A stretch of DNA of 64,000 bases from Gammaproteobacteria bacterium (GTDB lineage: Bacteria; Pseudomonadota; Gammaproteobacteria; Xanthomonadales; Wenzhouxiangellaceae). The stretch covers positions 1 to 64,000 of the forward strand of contig PWYW01000099.1 in the NCBI GenBank assembly GCA_003567685.1, given 5' to 3'. Shown one piece after another: positions 1 to 8,490 of this stretch. The notes below the pieces were generated by a model. That model was not told the DNA's origin. It did not search any database and saw only the letters and a program-made list of their open reading frames with translations. The position numbers and the translations under genes were made by a program. Every line of letters starts with the position of its first letter. The first letter of the stretch is position 1.

Positions 1-1
1 C

Positions 2-268
2 AGCCAGCTGATGCACCAACTGGTCGCGCTGGAAAACGAAGTGGCACTGATGCGCGAGGGCTACAACAACAGCGTCGAGCGCTACAACATTCGCCGCCAG
101 CATGTGCCAGAGGTGCTGTTCGCCCGGCTGTTCAAGTTTGAACAGGCTGAGCTGTTCCGCGCCGAGATTCAGGTCAGAGCGCTGCCGGCGCTTGCCCTTG
201 AAGACAGCCAGCCTGCCAAGCCGCAGGAAGCCCCCAAACGGCGCCGACGCAAGGTTTCTTTTGACTGA
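2..268 (+). CDS. LemA family protein, C-terminal part (5' truncated by window edge)
   Basis: Only the last 88 residues are in the window; the frame is open from base 2, so the start lies upstream. The helical stretch with ENEVALMREGYNNSVERYN followed by VPEVLFARLFKFEQAELF matches the end of LemA proteins, in which a conserved YN-x3-YN segment precedes a hydrophobic FGF-like motif. LemA proteins are N-terminally membrane-anchored helical bundles of uncertain function. The tail is basic (KRRRRK) and longer than usual. The assignment rests on this C-terminal pattern alone. A 170-base gap separates it from the next gene. Confidence 0.68.
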   Translation, partial: SQLMHQLVALENEVALMREGYNNSVERYNIRRQHVPEVLFARLFKFEQAELFRAEIQVRALPALALEDSQPAKPQEAPKRRRRKVSFD

Positions 269-447
269 CTCGAGGCTCCTTCGGTTGTTCCGGCCGGGCC
301 AAAGTCGAATAGCGAACCATTTTCAACTTAATTTCAAGCCAATTTCATGTTTGCCGTGGCGCAAGCGGTGAAGCTGTGAGGCAGGAAAACTGGGGCTGGG
401 CCAGTATCGGCCTCGCGCTGAAAGAGCAAATTGGGAGATTAGTGAAC

Positions 448-3400
448 ATGACAATCCGGCAGCTAGTTTTTGGCATCATTTTGGTCGGCCTGGCGGGCTT
501 GGCCCAAGCGGCGACCATTGTGGTGACGACTCACCTCGATGTAGTCGACAACGATGGATTGTGCAGTCTGCGCGAGGCGATGCTGAATGCTGAAAATGCG
601 AATCAGTCCGGGTCGACAGACTGCGCCGCTGGTTCGACTGGCGGCAACCAGATCCTGTTTGATGATGCTTTGATTGGAGCTACCATCCTTCTCAGCGGTC
701 AGGCCTTGCCAACTATTACCCGCAACCTGGAGCTTGTCGGACCTGTTCGTGGCAATCCCGGCGGCCTGACCATCGACGCTGAGTATGCCTCGCGCATCTT
801 TGCAGTCGCAGGCGCTAACGAAGTCGTCATCAGCGATCTGAGCTTGACACAGGGCCGCACTTTTAGCGAGACATACCCCGGCAGCACCATTTATCTTGCC
901 AACAGCGGGCTGGTGCGCCTGGAGCGGATTTCGATAGTGAATGGCATTACCGAGGGTGCAAACAATCACGGTGGCGCCATCGCGATGTTCGACTCAACGG
1001 TGACCATTGAGGAGAGCGTTTTCAATGCCAATACGGCCGACGGCGGCGGTGGCGTGATCTTCTCAGCCAACAGCAAGCTCGAAGTGGTTGAGACAAGCAT
1101 GGGCCTGAACTCGACCGTCGGTCGCGGCGGTGCCATTCATGCGGTAGGCGGTAATGTGACGATCAGTGCCAGCCAGATCAACTCAAACATTACAACCGGC
1201 AGCTCGGCTTGGGGCGGCGCCTTGTTCATGGACGGGGCCGATCTGCAGTTGTCCAATGTGGTTTTGGCCGGGAATACCACGACTGGAGCAAACGGACACG
1301 GTGGTGCGCTCTATCTGCGCAACGCTGGGCTGACCATGGTCGGCGGTCGGGTTCAAGGGAACTCAGTCCAGGGTAGTGGCGGCAACGGTGGAGGGATTTC
1401 TACTATCGGTGCCAACGTCAACCTTTCTGGCGGCTGCGAAATTCTGGATAACAGTACCCAGCAGGACAGTGGCAGGGGCGGTGGCATGCGGATTGCCAAT
1501 GGCGACCTGATAATGCATAACTGTCTGGTTTCCGGCAATCAAGCCATGGGCGACTCTGCGGAGGGCGGCGGGATCTATATCAATAATGGTAATGCCACAA
1601 TCATTCAGAGTCAGATTGTCAATAATCAGACGCAAGCTGATTCAGCGCATGGGGGTGGTGTAAGAGTCAGAAACGGTCAGCTGGACATGACCGACACCCT
1701 GGTTCAGGGCAATGCCACACACGGTGATGAAGCCCGAGGTGGCGGTATCTATCATCGCGATGGCGATAGCCAGCTGATGTCGGTGACAATTGTTGGCAAC
1801 TCCACTCTTGGAGCCAGTGCCCGGGGTGGCGGTCTGTACCTTTCCGACAGCCAGGTCACCATGGTTAATGGCACCATTTCAGGCAATCAGCTGGGTTCTG
1901 CCACGGGCCCGGGCTTGTTTGCCACGCGAAGCAAAGTTGATCTTTTTCATGTCACGGTCGCAGACAACATCAATGCACCCGGACGACTGAGTCACTTGTA
2001 TGTCACTGGATCGGATTCCAACTTTGGGTCTCTGAATCTGTATAACAGCCTGGTGGTCAACAACCGCTGCGGCAGCGGCGATTTCGGCGATGTGACGGGC
2101 ACTGGCAATATCGTCACGCATTCGACTTGCCCGGGGCTGCTTGTTCCGAGTGCCAATGCCATTGAGCTCGGCGCTTTGACCAACAACGGCGGCCCGACGC
2201 CGACGCACGCCATCGGCCAGGGCAGCCTGGCGATCAACGCCGCCGGCAATTGCCTGTCCACATACGGCATCAACACCGACCAGCGCGGTGCAACGCGGCC
2301 GGGCGGCAGTTCCAGCGCCTGCGATGTGGGCGCTTACGAGACCGACCAGCCGCCGGCACCGGTTGATCTGGCAGTGGCCTTGACCATTGATCCACCCGCC
2401 GTTGCAGTCGGCCAGCAGGTCGAGATCGTGATCGATGTCAGCAATCAATCAGGCAGTTGGGCGAGCGAGGTTGAAGCCCAGATCGATCTGGGTAGTGCCT
2501 TGATCTTCCAGAATGCCGATCATGGCAGCGGCACGTTTGATCCTGGAACTGGGCAATGGAAGGTCGGTTTTCTGGGGCCGGACGAAAAGCAAACGCTGAC
2601 CCTAACTGTCGAGTTGGGCACCGCAGGCGGCCAGGAAGTTGCCGCTTTGGTCAGCGGCTTCCAGCCAGATCCTGTGGCTGTCAACAACCAGGCTAGCGGT
2701 GAGGTTGTCGAGTTACCGGTGCCGGTCACTATGGTCGTCAATACCTTGCGCGGCTATTCAGATGACGATGGCCTGTGCAGCCTGCGCGAGGCGATCATCA
2801 ATGCCAATAACGCTAACCAGTCCGGGTCTTTGCATTGCGCCTCGGGCAGTCTTGCGCTCAACACGATCACGTTTCATCCGGATCTGATCGGCGGCACGAT
2901 CGAGCTACTGGAATCCTTGCCGACTATCGTCGCCGATCTGTCGATTGTTGGGCCGGCGCCAGGGCCTGATAGCCTCACCATTGATGCGATGGGCGCATTC
3001 AGGGTGTTTCATGTGAGTCAAACACGGCAATTTCAGCTCCAGGATCTCACCGTGACCCGGGGGCGAACCACGGACGGTGGAACTCCTGGTGCCGGCCTCT
3101 TCGCTTTGACCGGCAGCACAGTCATGCTTGAGCGAGTTCGATTCATCAATAATGTTGCCGAATCCAGTCTAGGAGGAGCAATTGCATTCAACGGAGTCAG
3201 CCTTAGCATTGTTGACAGTGAGATTGCAGATAATCAGGCATTGAGCTCAAGTGGCGGCGGTATCAGCGCGAGGACTGGGGCGCAGGTCAATATTGAGCGA
3301 ACAAGCTTCATCGGCAACCAGGCCCGCTGGGGTGGTGCGATCAGTCTGATAGAAGGCACCGAGCTCAACATGAGCAACAGCACTGTTTCTCAAAATGTTT

Positions 3401-4689
3401 CAGAATTCAATGGGGCGGGGATCAGTATTACCCGAAGCAGTGTTCGATTGATCCACAGTACCGTGGCTTTCAACCAAGCCGGCTCACCCAACGTTGATCC
3501 AGCATTGGGCCAGGGCATATACCTGCTCGGTATTGCTGACGAGCCAGCAACGCTGGAGCTTGAGAACAGCCTTGTTGTCCAGTCTGATCCCTTCCAGGTG
3601 GCTTGCCACACAGCCAATACCAACACGAGCATCGTCAGCGTCGGCAGCTTCAGCACGCACGCAAGCTGCACCGGCACGGCCACGGCAGCCGCAGCCATTG
3701 GCCTGCTACCCCTGGCTGACAACGGTGGCTTTACGTCCACCCATGCCCTGGCCTTGGGCAGTGTCGCCATCTCGGCGTCCGGCGACTGTTCAGGCGACTT
3801 CGGTATCACCGACGACCAGCGCGGCCTGCCGCGACCAGGCGGAAACACCAGCGCCTGCGATGCCGGTGCGTACGAGCGCCAAGACCACGACCAGCCCAGC
3901 GATCGGATATTCCATAACCGCTTCGAAGTCGGCGCGGGCAGTATTCTGAGAGACTGCACTGACTGCCCGGACCTGGTCGTGATCCCCGCTGGCAGCTTTA
4001 CCCAAGGCAGCCCGGAAAGCGAACCCGAGAGCCTTGGAAATGAAAGACCTCAGCGTCTGGTCAATGTCCCGATGTTTGCCATGGGGCGGTATCCGGTTAC
4101 TTTCGCCCAGTGGGATGCCTGCGTGGCTGATCAGGGCTGCACGAACAGCCCCAGCGACAACGGCTGGGGGCGCGGTGATCGGCCGGTGATCAATGTCACC
4201 TGGAACGACGCCCAGGAATATGTCGCCTGGCTGAGCAGCACAACCGGTCAGCAATACCGCCTGCCCTCGGAGTCCGAATGGGAATATGCCGCCCGCGCTG
4301 GGAGCATCGGCCGCTACAACATGGGCAACTGCATCACCACCGATCAGGCCAACTTCCGCGGCACAACCCCTGCCCAGGACTGTCCGGAGGGGATTGATCG
4401 CCAACAAACCCTGCCGGTCGGCAGCTTCACTGCCAATACCTTCGGCCTGTTCGATACCCACGGCAATGTCTGGGAATGGACCCAGGACTGCGCCAATGCG
4501 GATTACGAAGGTGCCCCGATTGACGGCAGCGCCTGGCTGGACGGCAACTGCGGCCAAGCCATGCTGCGCGGCGGCTCCTGGTTCAACGCTGGCCGAGATT
4601 TGCGCTCGGCCCGACGATTCAACGCGGGCCACAACCAGGACACCAACAATACGACCGGGTTTCGAGTAGCCAGAAATTTTTCCGGCTAG
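448..4689 (+). CDS. Secreted tandem CSLREA / beta-helix protein with C-terminal FGE-sulfatase-like domain
   Basis: A 1413-residue exported protein. The ATG at 448 follows a GGGAG site and starts a clear signal peptide (MTIRQLVFGIILVGLAGLAQA); the in-frame GTG at 442 is an alternative. Order: CSLREA motif near residue 38 (DGLCSLREA), a Gly/Asn-rich right-handed beta-helix to about 600, a second motif ACDVGAYE, a DUF11-like beta-sandwich at about 640-758, a second CSLREA unit from about 777 with its own helix and ACDAGAYE, an IFHNRFE motif near 1155, then an FGE-sulfatase (SUMF1-type) domain at 1172-1411 (VINVTWNDAQEYVAWL, YRLPSESEWEYAARAG, HGNVWEWTQD, LRGGSW). The active-site cysteines expected after GGSW in true formylglycine-generating enzymes are absent (GGSWFNAGRD), so sulfatase activation is unlikely. 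Role unknown; surface adhesion or binding is inference. Confidence 0.85.
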   Translation: MTIRQLVFGIILVGLAGLAQAATIVVTTHLDVVDNDGLCSLREAMLNAENANQSGSTDCAAGSTGGNQILFDDALIGATILLSGQALPTITRNLELVGPVRGNPGGLTIDAEYASRIFAVAGANEVVISDLSLTQGRTFSETYPGSTIYLANSGLVRLERISIVNGITEGANNHGGAIAMFDSTVTIEESVFNANTADGGGGVIFSANSKLEVVETSMGLNSTVGRGGAIHAVGGNVTISASQINSNITTGSSAWGGALFMDGADLQLSNVVLAGNTTTGANGHGGALYLRNAGLTMVGGRVQGNSVQGSGGNGGGISTIGANVNLSGGCEILDNSTQQDSGRGGGMRIANGDLIMHNCLVSGNQAMGDSAEGGGIYINNGNATIIQSQIVNNQTQADSAHGGGVRVRNGQLDMTDTLVQGNATHGDEARGGGIYHRDGDSQLMSVTIVGNSTLGASARGGGLYLSDSQVTMVNGTISGNQLGSATGPGLFATRSKVDLFHVTVADNINAPGRLSHLYVTGSDSNFGSLNLYNSLVVNNRCGSGDFGDVTGTGNIVTHSTCPGLLVPSANAIELGALTNNGGPTPTHAIGQGSLAINAAGNCLSTYGINTDQRGATRPGGSSSACDVGAYETDQPPAPVDLAVALTIDPPAVAVGQQVEIVIDVSNQSGSWASEVEAQIDLGSALIFQNADHGSGTFDPGTGQWKVGFLGPDEKQTLTLTVELGTAGGQEVAALVSGFQPDPVAVNNQASGEVVELPVPVTMVVNTLRGYSDDDGLCSLREAIINANNANQSGSLHCASGSLALNTITFHPDLIGGTIELLESLPTIVADLSIVGPAPGPDSLTIDAMGAFRVFHVSQTRQFQLQDLTVTRGRTTDGGTPGAGLFALTGSTVMLERVRFINNVAESSLGGAIAFNGVSLSIVDSEIADNQALSSSGGGISARTGAQVNIERTSFIGNQARWGGAISLIEGTELNMSNSTVSQNVSEFNGAGISITRSSVRLIHSTVAFNQAGSPNVDPALGQGIYLLGIADEPATLELENSLVVQSDPFQVACHTANTNTSIVSVGSFSTHASCTGTATAAAAIGLLPLADNGGFTSTHALALGSVAISASGDCSGDFGITDDQRGLPRPGGNTSACDAGAYERQDHDQPSDRIFHNRFEVGAGSILRDCTDCPDLVVIPAGSFTQGSPESEPESLGNERPQRLVNVPMFAMGRYPVTFAQWDACVADQGCTNSPSDNGWGRGDRPVINVTWNDAQEYVAWLSSTTGQQYRLPSESEWEYAARAGSIGRYNMGNCITTDQANFRGTTPAQDCPEGIDRQQTLPVGSFTANTFGLFDTHGNVWEWTQDCANADYEGAPIDGSAWLDGNCGQAMLRGGSWFNAGRDLRSARRFNAGHNQDTNNTTGFRVARNFSG

Positions 4690-5285
4690 GCCATTTCTGA
4701 GTCTAGCGTCTCGGCTGTTCGCCGGCGCTTCTGCTGCCCCCAAAGACCTGACATATACCAGCACCTGCATAAGTATTGCCACATTCAGCTTGTCTCTCGG
4801 CGTTCGTGGCAAGGCGTCGGCGCGCCGGTGTAGCGACCCTACATCAAGCGCCGCGCTTGTCGTGATAATCGCAGCCCACGGACGCCCAGAGGCAAGCCCG
4901 CAGGGGGCTCCTGACGAATCCGCCTGCGGCGTTAAAGTGGCTCGACGTAGAATCACTATGCCTTCGCCACTTTGCCTTGCAGGCGAATCCGTCAGGAGCC
5001 GTGAATGAGGCAATACTTATGCAGGTGCTAGTAAGCCCTCTACGCAATGGCTGAAGTAGGTAATCAGGTCAATCTTTCGGAGGCTGTTCAAGTTCATCCG
5101 ATAAGGTTTGTTAAACCGGCTCAGATTCGATGTCTGCCGGCAGCTCGCTACGGACTCGGGCAAGATCCTGGCGCGCTTGTTGTCCCCGGGTGCGAATGAT
5201 CAAGCGCCAGAGCAGGGCTCAATCATTCAAGGAATGCTCGTGCCTTGGATGATCGAAACTTGAAAGTTCGTTGGAATTTGCCTCT
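4690..5285. other. Intergenic region between CSLREA gene and TPR regulator
   Basis: No credible gene. Bases 4760-5029 are filled by a MITE-like element (separate entry). Short open frames inside it also occur in the second copy near 14.1 kb in the opposite orientation, so they are products of the repeat. From 5030 to 5285 I see no gene, RNA or clear hairpin terminator. The two flanking genes converge here. Confidence 0.6.
4760..5029. mobile_element. MITE-like element, copy 1 (terminal inverted repeats, no transposase)
   Basis: About 270 bp bounded by the inverted ends AGCACCTGCATAAGTATTGCC (left) and its exact complement (right). Inside there is a second inverted repeat: GCTCCTGACGAATCCGCCTGC near 4910 and its near-complement near 4975-5000. 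The whole element reappears in reverse orientation at 14079-14336. It encodes no transposase, so it would need one in trans. Target-site duplication is not certain: the left flank is CCAG and the right flank CTAG if the end is set at CACCTGC. MITE-like is inferred from structure; the parent transposon family is unknown. Confidence 0.75.
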
Positions 5286-8189
5286 TTACGGCTGAGCCAC
5301 ACCGGCGCGCAAGTCGCTGGCCTGAGTCAAAAGCGTCACGAAGCCTTGCTCTCGCGCCGTTTGTTCGACCCAGCCCAAACGCTCTTCGGCCAGTTCCGGT
5401 GGGCTGATCCGGCTGCGCAGCAGGGCCAGTTTCAACGCTTGTTCGGCGTCCGGTGCCTGCTCCAGCAGATCCTCGGCGCGGCTGATCTGATTATCAGCGT
5501 CATTCAGGCGCCCCTGTTCGATCAAAGCCGCGCCGAGCAGAATCAGCGCATCAATCTGGCGCGTCGGGTTGCGGATTTCGCCAAAACCAATGATCAGCTC
5601 ACGCCCGGCCTGCTCGGCTTGGACGGCGCGACCCAGGGCCAGATCGACCCGGGCCATATTGAGGCGCGAGACCAGCAAATGATTTTCCGCGCCAATGGTG
5701 GCCATCAAATCGTAGGCGCGACTGAACTCGGTTTGGGCGCCATCCACATCGCCCAGGGACAATGCGCGTTCGCCCAATACGGCGTGGTAAACCGAAATTT
5801 CGGCCGGGTCCTCAATGGATAGTCCGTCGAATCGTGCCAAAACCTCATCGACTTCGTCGTAGCGTCCTTTGCTGATCAGCATGGCACCAAGAGTGGTCAG
5901 TGTCCGGCCTTTCATCTGACTGGCGCCCTGGCTGCCGAAGGCTTCGGCCGACTGCCGGATGCGCTGCTCGGCTTTGTTCAGATCGCCACGCCGGCGGAGC
6001 AGGATACCCAAGTTGTAGGACACCCGGGCGATGTCCAGAGCGGCACCAAGCTGCTCGAATCCGGCCAGAGACTCCTCGGACAGCTCGATGGAGCGCCGCC
6101 AGTCGCGCCGATCACCGGCAATCCCGGCCAGATTGCCCAGGGCGATGGCCTGGCCGCGCAGATCGCCAACGTCACGGAAGGCTTCCAGCGAGCGCTCGAA
6201 AATGGGCTCGGCATCGATCAGGCGGCCGCCGCGCGCCAGCAAGGTGGCGTGATTGAGCAGCGCGGCACCCTCCCCCTGACGGTCACCGACCGCGCGGAAA
6301 TAGCGCGCACCCGACTCCAGCCGCTCGATGGCCTCTTCGATCCGCTGGGCACCAATCAGGCTGATACCCAGTTGCACCTTGCTGCGCTCCAGACGGCGCT
6401 GATCGCCCAGCTCTCGGAATTGCTCCACGGCCTGCTCCAATGCCGCGATCGAAGCTTCTGCACGACCGGCACGGTCGTGAATGGCACCGGTGATCAGCAG
6501 GGTCTCGGCCTGGCCGGCTGGGTGGGGAATGAGTTCGAACAGTTCCAGCGCTTGCTCGGCCGACACCAGGGCCGGGACCAGCTCGCCGCGCTGAAACTGG
6601 ACGCGGGCCAGGCTGGCGGTGGCCAGGCCCAGGGTGGCATCGCTGAGATCGGAGCCCAAGGCGAACAGATCATCGAGTACTGCTTGGGCCTGATCCAGTC
6701 GCCCTAGCTCGACGTTGGCTGCGGCTTCAGCCAGCAGACCGGCCGACATAACCTCGACCCAGTCCTCATCGCGCGCTTGCAGAACGGCGCGCTGGGCTGC
6801 CTCCAGGCGTTTTTCCTGATCACCTTCGGCTGCTGCCAGCTCGGCTTGCAGCAATGACACGCGCGGATCGCTGGGCCACTGGCGGCTGAATGAGTCCAGC
6901 GCCTCGGAGGCCGCGCGCAAGCGCCCGGCCTGAATCAGGGTTTCGATCAGGCGGCGGTTGGTGTCGGGCTCCGGATAGAACTGGGTCAGCGCCTGGAGAT
7001 TATCGGCGGCGCGCTCGAAGTCGAAATCCAGCAGAGCGGCAGTGGCTTCCAGTTCCAGTCGATCCCGGCGCGGCCAGAGCTGGGTCGCCACCAGCGCCGT
7101 TTCGCTGAACTGACGCGCCTGGTTCCAGTCGCCCTTAAGCTTGAAGGCCAGCGCCTGCAGATGATCCAGGCGCGGATTGTCCGGTTCATGCAGGCGCGCC
7201 TGCGCGATGGACTCCAGAGCAGACTGAGCGCGGCCCAGGCCGATGGACTGCAGCGCACCGAAATAGCTTTCCTGGGTGCTGGGCAAACGCGGCAGACGGG
7301 CGCGGATGGCTGCGCTGTCGGCACCGGGTGGGGCGGCAAAACCCAGCCGATCACGAATCGCATCGGCCATGTCGATGGCCAGCGCGGCCACGTCCCAGGC
7401 CCCCAGGCCGGACTCGAGGCTGCCCAGAATCTCACTAGATCCTGGCCGCCGCAGACTGGCCAGCAGACGCGAACCATCGACCCCGGCGGCCAGATAGCGA
7501 CCTTCGATTAGAAAGTCGATGTCATTGAGTCGGGATTCGTCCTCCAGCGCGATCGGGTCGATGACCACGACGCGAAAGCCGCCCAGCTCAACCAGGGCAT
7601 GACCGAGATAGGTTTCCAATGCCGGGCCGAGCCAGTTCAGGCCCGGATCCTCGGTCGCATTGACCATTTGCGTAACCGCCAAGGTTGGCGGTCCGTTTAG
7701 ACTGCGCAGCGGGTCTTCGCGCAGGCCGGGGCCGAGCAACAGCCAGGCCAGGCCCAAAAACATGACCAGGGTCAAGCCCCAAAGCGCCGGACGCGGCAGC
7801 ATGCTGGCCGGGGGCAGCGTATACGCCGAGTTATCTTTGGCAGCAGTCACCGTTGCATCCGAACCCGATTCCGTGTCGGGCTCGCGCCGAATGATGCCGA
7901 TGAACTGGTACCCCAGTCGGCGCCGGGTAGCAATCAGCTGGGGTTCGCTGCTGGAGTCCCCCAGCGCTTGACGCAGCTCTTTGATGGTCTGGGCGACCGA
8001 ACTGACCGAGGTGGCCTGATGGCCCCAGACTGCATCCAGCAGATCATCCCGGCTGACAACGGCCGGAGCCTGATCAATCAGATGACACAAGACAGCAAAG
8101 GTCTGCGGGCGCAAATTGACCGGGCCGTCTGGCCCAATGACCGACTTCTGTTCAAGATCGATCTGGAACTGGTCGAACTGAATTCTCAA
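5286..8189 (-). CDS. CadC-like winged-helix transcriptional regulator with TM segment and TPR sensor domain
   Basis: 967 residues. The N-terminal 100 residues form an OmpR/CadC-type winged helix (VNLRPQTFAVLCHLI, then VSSVAQTIKELRQALGD and ATRRRLGYQFIG). One transmembrane segment follows at about 136-153 (ALWGLTLVMFLGLAWLLLG). The remainder, about 300-960, is a long series of tetratricopeptide repeats, presumably periplasmic. The start is a TTG at 8189; it is favoured because GAGGGAG lies 8-9 bases upstream and the winged helix begins at once. This is a ToxR/CadC-like membrane-integrated one-component regulator without a phosphoacceptor domain. Ligand and targets are unknown. It is divergent from the TPP-riboswitch receptor gene. 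Confidence 0.88.
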   Translation of the reverse strand: MRIQFDQFQIDLEQKSVIGPDGPVNLRPQTFAVLCHLIDQAPAVVSRDDLLDAVWGHQATSVSSVAQTIKELRQALGDSSSEPQLIATRRRLGYQFIGIIRREPDTESGSDATVTAAKDNSAYTLPPASMLPRPALWGLTLVMFLGLAWLLLGPGLREDPLRSLNGPPTLAVTQMVNATEDPGLNWLGPALETYLGHALVELGGFRVVVIDPIALEDESRLNDIDFLIEGRYLAAGVDGSRLLASLRRPGSSEILGSLESGLGAWDVAALAIDMADAIRDRLGFAAPPGADSAAIRARLPRLPSTQESYFGALQSIGLGRAQSALESIAQARLHEPDNPRLDHLQALAFKLKGDWNQARQFSETALVATQLWPRRDRLELEATAALLDFDFERAADNLQALTQFYPEPDTNRRLIETLIQAGRLRAASEALDSFSRQWPSDPRVSLLQAELAAAEGDQEKRLEAAQRAVLQARDEDWVEVMSAGLLAEAAANVELGRLDQAQAVLDDLFALGSDLSDATLGLATASLARVQFQRGELVPALVSAEQALELFELIPHPAGQAETLLITGAIHDRAGRAEASIAALEQAVEQFRELGDQRRLERSKVQLGISLIGAQRIEEAIERLESGARYFRAVGDRQGEGAALLNHATLLARGGRLIDAEPIFERSLEAFRDVGDLRGQAIALGNLAGIAGDRRDWRRSIELSEESLAGFEQLGAALDIARVSYNLGILLRRRGDLNKAEQRIRQSAEAFGSQGASQMKGRTLTTLGAMLISKGRYDEVDEVLARFDGLSIEDPAEISVYHAVLGERALSLGDVDGAQTEFSRAYDLMATIGAENHLLVSRLNMARVDLALGRAVQAEQAGRELIIGFGEIRNPTRQIDALILLGAALIEQGRLNDADNQISRAEDLLEQAPDAEQALKLALLRSRISPPELAEERLGWVEQTAREQGFVTLLTQASDLRAGVAQP

Positions 8190-8328
8190 CGCTTGACTCC
8201 CTCGCTATTCGATCAGCCTTGCTTATGCTTGCGACGCCAACTATGAAGATTGCCATTGCCTTGGCGTTTTGTCACGCACTGGACGTCGATCCATCCGACG
8301 CCGCCGTCGGCTCGGCTATGGCATTTGC

Positions 8329-8334
8329 TAAACT
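8329..8334 (+). promoter_or_regulatory. Probable -10 box upstream of TPP riboswitch
   Basis: TAAACT within GCTAAACTAGCGG, about 12 bases before the aptamer begins. The same 13-mer occurs ahead of ibaG (43968-43980), which supports a real promoter core. No good -35 is visible at 17 bases. Confidence 0.4.
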
Positions 8335-8340
8335 AGCGGC

Positions 8341-8427
8341 CTTCCTCGGGGTGGCGTAAGCGCCTGAGACACTTGCAGCAAGAGTGGACCCGTTGAACCT
8401 GATCCGGTTAATGCCGGCGTAGGGAAG
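8341..8427 (+). ncRNA. TPP (THI-element) riboswitch aptamer
   Basis: The sequence carries the diagnostic THI-box elements in order: CTTCC...GGGGTG at the 5' side, CTGAGA (8363-8368), ACCCGTTGAACCTGATC (about 8389-8405), GGTTAATGCCGGCGTAGGGA, and a closing GGAAG pairing with the 5' CTTCC as P1. It binds thiamine pyrophosphate and lowers expression of the downstream gene. It lies 64 bases before a TonB-dependent receptor, which points to uptake of thiamine or a precursor. Recognition is by conserved primary sequence. Confidence 0.96.
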
Positions 8428-8455
8428 GATTGCTTTTACCCCCGCGTGCATGCCG

Positions 8456-8484
8456 GGTCTCCATTTCAATGATGTGCGGAGACC
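8456..8484 (+). promoter_or_regulatory. Shine-Dalgarno sequestering hairpin of the TPP riboswitch
   Basis: GGTCTCC (8456-8462) pairs perfectly with GGAGACC (8478-8484), and the GGAG in the 3' arm is the ribosome-binding site, nine bases before the ATG at 8491. This suggests translational control: ligand-bound aptamer lets the hairpin form and blocks initiation. No U-tract follows, so a terminator is less likely. Confidence 0.7.
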
Positions 8485-8490
8485 TAATCC

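Larger units (their letters stand above)
8190..8490. other. Divergent intergenic region with promoter, TPP riboswitch and SD hairpin
   Basis: This 301-base gap separates the divergently transcribed regulator and TonB receptor. Its right half holds the riboswitch (8341-8427) and a hairpin over the ribosome-binding site (8456-8484). A -10-like TAAACT lies at 8329-8334, just before the aptamer. No open frame of its own. Confidence 0.8.

Noticed and set aside
3961-4686. Active formylglycine-generating enzyme
   Set aside because: The Cys residues that follow GGSW in true enzymes are absent.
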